Shown piece after piece: positions 44,941 through 50,522 of a stretch of DNA of 50,522 bases. The notes below the pieces were generated by a model. That model saw only the letters and a list, made by a program, of their open reading frames with translations. It was not told the origin of the DNA and ran no database searches. How positions within the stretch are numbered: the first letter of the stretch is position 1; each line of letters begins with the position of its first letter. This DNA comes from Propionibacteriaceae bacterium (GTDB lineage: Bacteria > Actinomycetota > Actinomycetes > Propionibacteriales > Propionibacteriaceae): NCBI GenBank assembly GCA_031272505.1, contig JAISTQ010000029.1:1-50522 (forward strand). Direction: 5' to 3'. The position numbers and the translations under genes are program-made.

Positions 44941-45432
44941 ATGTCGCAAACCGTCGAGTGGGTCGCGGAGGTCTGGATCGATCCAGACTGGTACGCCGCC
45001 CAAGGCGCTGAAGAGCCGATGCCCTCCCCCGGCCTGCCGGACATCGTCCCGTTGACGAAACCAGTGAACTTGATCGGCCGCTCCTCGCCCTCGCGCGGAA
45101 TCGCCCCGGACATCGAGTGCGAGCTCGATACCGGCGTCTCCCGCCGTCACGCCGAGTTGAGCACCGATTGGACGCGCTGGTTCATCGAGGATCTCGGCAG
45201 CGCCAACGGCACCTTCGTCGGCATTCCCGACGGGCCGGTGCCCGCGATGCCGATTCCGGCCGGAAAGTTGGAGCTGAAGGATCGGCAATGCATCTTCGTC
45301 GGCGCGTGGACGAAAATCGTGATCCGCCGCGCTTTGCCGCCCGAACAACAAGCCTTCGGCGCCCGCCCTGAACCGATTGCGGACGCCCAGACAGTGGAAA
45401 CCCCGCCTCCGCCGCCACCTCCGGCCCCGTGA
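44941..45432 (+). CDS. FHA-domain protein, end of TelA/kinase operon
   Basis: 163 residues. FHA domain (about 35-130) with IGRSSPSRG, VSRRHAEL and DLGSANGTFVG, the loops that bind phospho-threonine. The C-terminal tail is Pro-rich (ten prolines in the last 20 residues). It is a candidate reader of the kinase encoded two genes upstream. It lies 45 bases after the vWA gene. Confidence 0.87.
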   Translation: MSQTVEWVAEVWIDPDWYAAQGAEEPMPSPGLPDIVPLTKPVNLIGRSSPSRGIAPDIECELDTGVSRRHAELSTDWTRWFIEDLGSANGTFVGIPDGPVPAMPIPAGKLELKDRQCIFVGAWTKIVIRRALPPEQQAFGARPEPIADAQTVETPPPPPPPAP

Positions 45433-45466
45433 AGCGTCCACCGTCAAACCAGCAAGAAAGAACAAA

Positions 45467-45691
45467 ATGGAAGTAAAGATAGGAATATTGAACGCCGCCC
45501 GTGAGGTCTCGGTGAACTATACCGGCACCTTGGAAGAGTTAGAAAAGGCGGTAAATGAGGCGCTGGCTAGTGAGACCGTCCTCAAACTGAATGACGATAA
45601 AGGCCGTCAGGTTTTCATCCCGGCATCGGCGATTGCCTATGTCGAGGCTGATTCGCAGTCGTCCCGTCAGGTTGGGTTTGGGCGGCTATGA
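45467..45691 (+). CDS. DUF3107 family protein
   Basis: 74 residues from ATG 45467. MEVKIGILNAAREVSVNY at the start and KGRQVFIPASAIAYVE are typical of DUF3107, a small protein found throughout actinobacteria and often beside a DEAD-box helicase, as here. Function unknown. Its stop overlaps the helicase start (ATGA), so they are translationally coupled. Confidence 0.88.
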   Translation: MEVKIGILNAAREVSVNYTGTLEELEKAVNEALASETVLKLNDDKGRQVFIPASAIAYVEADSQSSRQVGFGRL

Positions 45692-47166
45692 CAGATTTTG
45701 CACATTTAGGAGTACACCCGAAGATCATCAAAGCCCTGAAGGGGGTCGGCATCACCGAGCCGTTCCCGATCCAGGAGCTCTCCATCCCGATTGCGCTTTC
45801 GGGCACCGACATGATCGGCCAGGCGCGCACCGGCACCGGCAAGACTTTGGCGTTCGGCATCGCGCTGCTGCAGCGGATCACCGTCCCCGCGGATGCGGCC
45901 TGGGAAGGCGATCCGGCAGGCCGGAATCCGCAGGCCCTGGTGATGTGCCCCACCCGCGAGCTGGCCTTGCAGGTGACCGAAGACCTTGACGTGGCCACCG
46001 CCTATCGCCCCGCGAAGGTGATGACGGTCTATGGCGGCGTCGGCTACGAGCCGCAGCTGGATCGGATCGCCAAAGGTGTGGACGTGGTGGTGGGCACCCC
46101 AGGCCGGCTGCTCGATCTGCTGCATCGCGGCGATCTCGACCTCTCCGACATCAAGATTTTGGTGTTGGACGAGGCGGACGAGATGCTCGACATGGGTTTT
46201 CTGCCCGACGTGGAGGCGCTCATCGAGGCCACCCCGAAGGAGCGGCAGACGATGCTGTTCTCGGCCACCATGCCGGCTGCCATCGTCTCGCTGGCCCGCA
46301 CCCATTTGAACCAGCCGATCAACGTGCGCGCGGAGACCCGCGACGCCCAGCTCACCGTGCCGGACACCACCCAGTTCGTCTATCGGGCCCATGATCTCGA
46401 CAAGCCGGACATGGTCGGCAAGATCTTGCAGGCCGAAGGGCGGGGCCGCACCATCATCTTCACCCACACCAAGCGTTCCGCGCAGCTTTTGGCGGATGAT
46501 CTGAAGGGCCGCGGCTTCAAGGTGGTCTCCCTGCATGGCGATCTCGCCCAGGCCTCGCGCGAGCGGGCGCTGGAGAAGTTCCGCGACGGCAAGGCGGACG
46601 TGCTGGTGGCCACCGATGTGGCCGCGCGCGGCATCGACGTCACCGACGTCACCCATGTGATCAACTACGAATGCCCCGACAACGAGCTCACCTACGTGCA
46701 CCGGATTGGCCGCACCGGCCGGGCGGGCGCCTCCGGCATCGCGGTCACCTTCGTGGATTGGGCCGACATGGTGCGCTGGAAGGTGATCAACAAGGCGCTG
46801 GGGCTGGATTTCGAGGAGCCGCCGGAGACGTACTCCACCTCGGAGAACTTCTTGGTGGACTTGAACATCGCGCCCGGTACCAAGGCGTGGCTCAAAGAGC
46901 CGGAAGACCCGTATCAAGTCGGGCTGTCCAGCCGGGATCGCGATGACCGTCGCGGTGGTGATCGCCGGGGTGGCCGGGATGACCGCCGGGGTGGTCGCGA
47001 TGACCGCCGGGGTGGTCGCGATGACCGGCGCGGCAACCGGGATCGCCGGGGCGGAGAACGGCGCGAGCGCCGGGAAGAGAAGCCCGCCGAGGAGTCGAAA
47101 CCGCGTGAGTCGCGGCAGAAGCGGGAACGCCGCCGGCTGCGCAATGGCAAACCTGTCGAGGAGTGA
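45688..47166 (+). CDS. DEAD-box RNA helicase with RGG-rich tail
   Basis: 492 residues. All helicase motifs are seen: ARTGTGKT, PTRELAL, TPGRLLD, DEAD (VLDEADEMLDMGF), SAT, IIFTHTKRSA, DVAARGID and HRIGRTGRAG. The C-terminal 80 residues are a basic Arg/Asp/Gly repeat tail (RDDRRGG) that probably binds RNA. It unwinds RNA in ribosome assembly or mRNA decay. The tail is encoded by tandem DNA repeats. Its 3' end overlaps or abuts the GRE activase start. Confidence 0.93.
   Translation: MTDFAHLGVHPKIIKALKGVGITEPFPIQELSIPIALSGTDMIGQARTGTGKTLAFGIALLQRITVPADAAWEGDPAGRNPQALVMCPTRELALQVTEDLDVATAYRPAKVMTVYGGVGYEPQLDRIAKGVDVVVGTPGRLLDLLHRGDLDLSDIKILVLDEADEMLDMGFLPDVEALIEATPKERQTMLFSATMPAAIVSLARTHLNQPINVRAETRDAQLTVPDTTQFVYRAHDLDKPDMVGKILQAEGRGRTIIFTHTKRSAQLLADDLKGRGFKVVSLHGDLAQASRERALEKFRDGKADVLVATDVAARGIDVTDVTHVINYECPDNELTYVHRIGRTGRAGASGIAVTFVDWADMVRWKVINKALGLDFEEPPETYSTSENFLVDLNIAPGTKAWLKEPEDPYQVGLSSRDRDDRRGGDRRGGRDDRRGGRDDRRGGRDDRRGNRDRRGGERRERREEKPAEESKPRESRQKRERRRLRNGKPVEE
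46940..47062 (+). repeat. Tandem repeat coding the helicase RDDRRGG tail
   Basis: Units of about 24 bases with gatgaccgccggggtgg-type core repeat four to five times. They encode RDDRRGG-like motifs. Such short repeats change length easily by slippage. Confidence 0.8.
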
Positions 47167-47942
47167 TGTCCGTCCCGTACGTCTTCAACGTGCAACGGTT
47201 CTCCATCAATGATGGGCCGGGGCTGCGCACCACCGTCTTCTTCAAAGGCTGTCCGCTGTCGTGCCCGTGGTGCCACAACCCGGAGTCGATCAGCTTCGAG
47301 CCCGAGGTGATGGTGTCCGCCGACGGCGGCGCAGAAGTGGTCGGGCGGCAATACCCGGTGGCCGAGCTGGTGGAGCTGTGCGCCAAAGACCAGATCTTCT
47401 ACGACCAGTCTGGCGGCGGGGTGACGCTCTCGGGCGGCGAAGTGATGGTGCAGGATTTCGGCTACGTCACCGAGTTGGTCGAGAGTTTGCGCGCCAAGGG
47501 CATCACGGTGGGCATCGACACCTGCGGTTTGGCGCCCTCCGAGCGCTTCACCGCGCTGGCGAACCGGGCCGCCTTCTTCCTCTATGACCTCAAGTTCATC
47601 GATTCGGAAAAGCACCGGCAGTACTGCGGGGCCCCCAACGACCTGATCTTGAAAAACCTCAAGCTGCTCGCTGACGCCGGGGCAAACCTCTACTTGAGGC
47701 TGATCCTGCTTGAGGGTTTGAACACCGATTCGCAGACTATCGAGTCGACGCTGAATTGGCTGGTGGAGCACGAGATTCGCCCCACCGAGGTGAACTTGCT
47801 CCCCTACCACCGGTTCGGCCAAGACAAGGCGGTGAAACTTGGGCGGCCGTGGCGCGAATTCGTCACGCCCAGCGACGAAACGGTAAATCGTTACAAAGAG
47901 CGGCTAGAATCTGTTTTTACCCAGGTGACAATTGGCGGGTAA
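47166..47942 (+). CDS. Glycyl-radical enzyme activating protein (radical SAM)
   Basis: 258 residues from ATG 47166; a GTG directly upstream (47163) is also possible. The radical SAM cluster motif is CPLSCPWC (CxxxCxxC) after RTTVFFKGCP, then SGGEVMVQ. It lacks the ferredoxin-like insertion with eight cysteines seen in many GRE activases, so it is of the short, PFL-activase-like form. It installs the glycyl radical on the enzyme encoded 18 bases downstream. The gene order, activase before enzyme, is unusual but known. Confidence 0.9.
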   Translation: MSVPYVFNVQRFSINDGPGLRTTVFFKGCPLSCPWCHNPESISFEPEVMVSADGGAEVVGRQYPVAELVELCAKDQIFYDQSGGGVTLSGGEVMVQDFGYVTELVESLRAKGITVGIDTCGLAPSERFTALANRAAFFLYDLKFIDSEKHRQYCGAPNDLILKNLKLLADAGANLYLRLILLEGLNTDSQTIESTLNWLVEHEIRPTEVNLLPYHRFGQDKAVKLGRPWREFVTPSDETVNRYKERLESVFTQVTIGG

Positions 47943-47959
47943 GGCTTTTGGGAGGGCTG

Positions 47960-50341
47960 ATGAGCGAGACGAAACGGGGATTCACCGCGCGGACGCAACG
48001 GCTCCGCGAGCAGTCGGAGACAACGCGCCCGTCGATCTCCTTGGAACGCGCCCTGATCGAGACTGAGGTATACCAGCAATGGGAGGGCAAGGTGCCCACC
48101 CCGGTGCTGCGCGGGCTGTTCTTCAAGGATCTGATGCGCCGACGCACCCTGTATCTGGGCGATGACGAGCTGATCGTGGGTGAGAAGGGCGTAGCCCCGC
48201 AATCCGCCCCGACTTTCCCCGAATTGTGCTGCCACACCCTGGAAGATTTGGACAACATGGACGCCCGCGAGCGGGTCTCTTTCGCGGTGACCGACGCGGA
48301 TCGGCACCTGCAAGCCGAGGTGATCATCCCCTTCTGGGCCGAGCGGGCCACCATGACGAAGATGTACGCGCAGCTTCCCGAGGCCTGGCATCTGCTCTTC
48401 AACGCCGGGCTGTTCACCGAGTTCATGGCCCAGCGCGGGCCCGGACACACGGTGGCGGACGGCAAGATCTACCGCAAAGGCTATCTGGATTTCATCGCCG
48501 ACATCGAGGCCGAACTGGCGAAGATCGACTACGGCCAGGATATGCGCGCCAGTGACCGCAAAGCCGAGTTGGAGGGCATGAAGCTGGTCTGCGAAGGCAT
48601 GGTCATCCTCGGCGAGCGCTATGCCGCCCTGGCTCGGGAAAAGGCGCTCGAATGCGGCGACCCGGTGCGCCAGGCCGAGTTGGAGGAACTCGCGGCTGTC
48701 TGCGACGTGGTGCCCGCCCACGCGCCGCGCACTTTCCGCCAGGCGGTGCAGATGTACTGGCTCACCCACATCGGCGTCACCTCCGAGATGAACAACTGGG
48801 ACGCCTATTCGCCGGGCAAGCTGGATCAGCACCTGGAGCCGTTTTACAACGCCGAGATCGCCGCGGGCACGCTCAGCCGCGAACAGGCCCGCGAGTACCT
48901 GGAGTGCCTGTGGATCAAGTTCAACAACCAGCCGGCCCCGCCGAAGGTGGGCATCACCCTCAAGGAGAGCGCCACCTACACTGATTTTTGCAACATCAAC
49001 ACCGGCAGCCTGCGCCCGGACGGCACCTCGGGCGTCTCCGACGTCTCCTACCTGATCTTGGAGGTGATGGACGAGCTGAAGCTGCTGCAGCCCTCCTCGA
49101 ACGTGCAGATCTCGCGCAAGAGCCCCGAGCACTTCCTGCGCGAGGCGGTGAAAATCTCGCGCAAAGGCTGGGGCCAGCCCGCCTTCTACAACTCCGAGGC
49201 GGTGGTCGCCGAGCTGCTCAACATGGGCAAGACCATGGACGACGCCCGCGAATCCGGAATCGCCTCGGGCTGTGTGGAGACCGGCACCGCCGGCAAGGAA
49301 GCCTACGTGCTCACCGGATACTTCAACGTCCCCAAGGTGTTGGAGTTGGTGCTGAATCGCGGCTTTGACCACTACACCCGCAAGCAGGTCGCCCCGGATC
49401 TGGGCGATCCGCGCAGCTTCGGCTCTTACGAGCAGCTCTACGCCGCCTACACCGAGATGCTGCGCTATGTGGCGGACGTGAAGGTGGCCGGCAACAACCT
49501 GATCGAAAAGCTCTTCATGGACACCATGCCCGTCCCGCTGCTCTCGGTGATCACCGACGACTGCATCAAGAAGGGCCTTGATTACAACTGCGGCGGCGCC
49601 CGCTACAACACCTCGTACATCCAGTGCGTGGGCATCGCCACGGTGACGGATTCGCTGGCCGTGATCAAGGCCCACATCTACGGGGATGCCCAGTTGTCTT
49701 GGGATGAGCTGTTGACGGCGCTGGATGCCGATTTCGAGGGCCACGACGCCACGTTCGATTTGGTCTTCAACCAGACGCCGAAGTACGGCAATGACGACGA
49801 CTACGCCGATTCGATCCTGCGGGACGTGGTGGAATCCCTGCAACAGGCCATCGCCGGGCGGCCCACCCCGAAGGGCGCGAAGACGATTGTGGAATTCCTG
49901 CCCACCACCTGCCACGTCTACTTCGGCCAGGTGATGCAGGCCTCCGCCAACGGCCGCCACGCGGGCATCCCGCTGCCCGATGGCATCTCTCCCGAAAAGG
50001 GCGCGGACCGGCACGGCCCCACCGCCGTGATCAAGTCGGCCGCCAAGATCGACCAGTTGAAGACCGGCGGCGCGCTGCTGAACCAAAAGTTCACCCCGTC
50101 GGTGATCGCCGGCGAAAAAGGGCTGACGGCGGTGATGACGCTGATCCGCTCGTACTTCGCCATGGACGGGCACCACATCCAGTTCAACGTCGTCGACCGG
50201 GCCACCTTGCTGGACGCCCAGGCCCACCCCGAGCAGTACTCGGACCTCATCGTCCGGGTCGCCGGCTACTCAGACTACTTCAACAACCTCGACAAAGCCC
50301 TGCAGGACGAAATCATCGCCCGCACCGAACAGCAGATTTAG
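47960..50341 (+). CDS. hypD: Glycyl radical enzyme, trans-4-hydroxy-L-proline dehydratase (HypD-like)
   Basis: 793 residues from ATG 47960 (GGGAGGG upstream); a longer frame from 47756 overlaps the activase. Glycyl motif RVAGYSDYF (Gly769) and active Cys438 in SGCVETGTAGKEAYVL. Every active-site residue I recall for C. difficile HypD is present at a steady +3 or +4 shift: F155, H163, D281, S337, F343, C438, E440, Y454, T649, G769. HypD removes water from trans-4-hydroxy-L-proline to give pyrroline-5-carboxylate, which ProC can reduce to proline. The length fits (789 in C. difficile). A proC partner is not in the window. Radical enzymes of this kind are killed by oxygen. Confidence 0.85.
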   Translation: MSETKRGFTARTQRLREQSETTRPSISLERALIETEVYQQWEGKVPTPVLRGLFFKDLMRRRTLYLGDDELIVGEKGVAPQSAPTFPELCCHTLEDLDNMDARERVSFAVTDADRHLQAEVIIPFWAERATMTKMYAQLPEAWHLLFNAGLFTEFMAQRGPGHTVADGKIYRKGYLDFIADIEAELAKIDYGQDMRASDRKAELEGMKLVCEGMVILGERYAALAREKALECGDPVRQAELEELAAVCDVVPAHAPRTFRQAVQMYWLTHIGVTSEMNNWDAYSPGKLDQHLEPFYNAEIAAGTLSREQAREYLECLWIKFNNQPAPPKVGITLKESATYTDFCNINTGSLRPDGTSGVSDVSYLILEVMDELKLLQPSSNVQISRKSPEHFLREAVKISRKGWGQPAFYNSEAVVAELLNMGKTMDDARESGIASGCVETGTAGKEAYVLTGYFNVPKVLELVLNRGFDHYTRKQVAPDLGDPRSFGSYEQLYAAYTEMLRYVADVKVAGNNLIEKLFMDTMPVPLLSVITDDCIKKGLDYNCGGARYNTSYIQCVGIATVTDSLAVIKAHIYGDAQLSWDELLTALDADFEGHDATFDLVFNQTPKYGNDDDYADSILRDVVESLQQAIAGRPTPKGAKTIVEFLPTTCHVYFGQVMQASANGRHAGIPLPDGISPEKGADRHGPTAVIKSAAKIDQLKTGGALLNQKFTPSVIAGEKGLTAVMTLIRSYFAMDGHHIQFNVVDRATLLDAQAHPEQYSDLIVRVAGYSDYFNNLDKALQDEIIARTEQQI

Positions 50342-50349
50342 TACTTAAA

Positions 50350-50382
50350 CGCGAAGCCCCCGGCATTGCCGGGGGCTTCGCG
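50350..50382. terminator. Strong bidirectional intrinsic terminator
   Basis: A 15-bp GC-rich stem (50350-50364 and 50368-50382) with a three-base loop, followed by T-rich sequence (GTTGTTCAATTATTT) on the plus strand. It lies between the convergent hypD and the gene at the window edge and can serve both. Confidence 0.88.
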
Positions 50383-50391
50383 GTTGTTCAA

Positions 50392-50522
50392 TTATTTGAT
50401 TGTGAGGGCTTTGGAGACCTTGGAGACGGTGGTGTAGCCGGACTTCTTGCCCGTCACCTTCACCGTGATCTTCTTACCCTTGTCAGCCTTCACCAGCTTA
50501 TAGCTGGCCTTCGTGGCCTTCT
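50392..50522 (-). CDS. C-terminal end of a surface or secreted protein, partial
   Basis: Only the last 43 residues are in the window (ending VSKALTIK). The stretch ATKASYKLVKADKGKKITVKVTG followed by KKSGYTTVSK is the Lys-rich, Ig-like C-terminal repeat seen in secreted actinobacterial proteins. It resembles the Lys-rich end of the GH3 protein in style. Start and remainder lie beyond the window. Confidence 0.7.
   Translation of the reverse strand, partial: KATKASYKLVKADKGKKITVKVTGKKSGYTTVSKVSKALTIK

Noticed and set aside
47891-50227. A 778-codon open frame opposite hypD
   Set aside because: Antisense shadow; the sense strand has a complete glycyl radical enzyme.

Overview
The window is GC-rich DNA with actinobacterial gene content: an InhA-type enoyl reductase, a DUF3107 gene beside a DEAD-box helicase, GarA-like and FtsR-like genes beside gcvH, and a PknG-like kinase domain. 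Several genes suggest an anaerobic or facultatively anaerobic life: a glycyl radical enzyme with its activase, an oxygen-sensitive type of 2-hydroxyacyl-CoA dehydratase activase, and a PPi-type phosphofructokinase. A Propionibacteriaceae-like, host- or polysaccharide-associated bacterium would fit. The taxonomic placement is inference.

Layout. 1-4 kb: a maltose/maltodextrin importer operon on the minus strand (malE, malF, malG) without its ATPase. 4.3-9.6 kb: a 1433-residue fusion of two activase ATPase domains with dehydratase-like domains, then a MalY/PatB-like C-S lyase. 9.6-11.8 kb: a PPi-type phosphofructokinase and a YihY membrane protein on the minus strand. 12-14.3 kb: an accessory patch with a secreted Big2/RCC1-repeat protein, a strong inverted repeat over a possible promoter, and a truncated Abi-like gene whose last codons copy the end of the RCC1 gene.

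14.3-27.8 kb, minus strand: gcvP, a MerR regulator, a 2347-residue secreted family 3 glycoside hydrolase, the FtsR-like MerR, a GarA-like FHA protein, gcvH, a PgsA2-like phosphatidyltransferase and a HIT hydrolase. This matches the mycobacterial block pgsA2...gcvH-garA-Rv1828...Rv1830...gcvB, with the giant hydrolase placed inside it. 27.8-31.2 kb, minus strand: thrS, a class I amidotransferase and a sirtuin. 31.2-34.5 kb, plus strand: a GNAT/NSAR-like racemase pair and a lipoprotein. A tRNA-Val(CAC) follows, then about 940 bp with no convincing gene but with a good promoter and several strong hairpins.

35.6-40.7 kb: housekeeping genes (zinc-ribbon membrane protein, XerC-like recombinase, peptide deformylase, SBF-type transporter, ABC ATPase, InhA-like reductase). 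40.8-45.4 kb: a compact five-gene signalling operon (TelA family, unknown, PknG-like kinase, von Willebrand A protein, FHA protein). This is the best candidate for a little-described system, and it may connect with the GarA-like protein elsewhere in the window. 45.5-50.3 kb: DUF3107, a DEAD-box helicase, a glycyl-radical activase and a glycyl radical enzyme whose residues match trans-4-hydroxy-L-proline dehydratase (HypD). A strong terminator and the tail of a surface-type protein close the window.

All calls rest on reading the sequence and on recalled family features. No database search was run.
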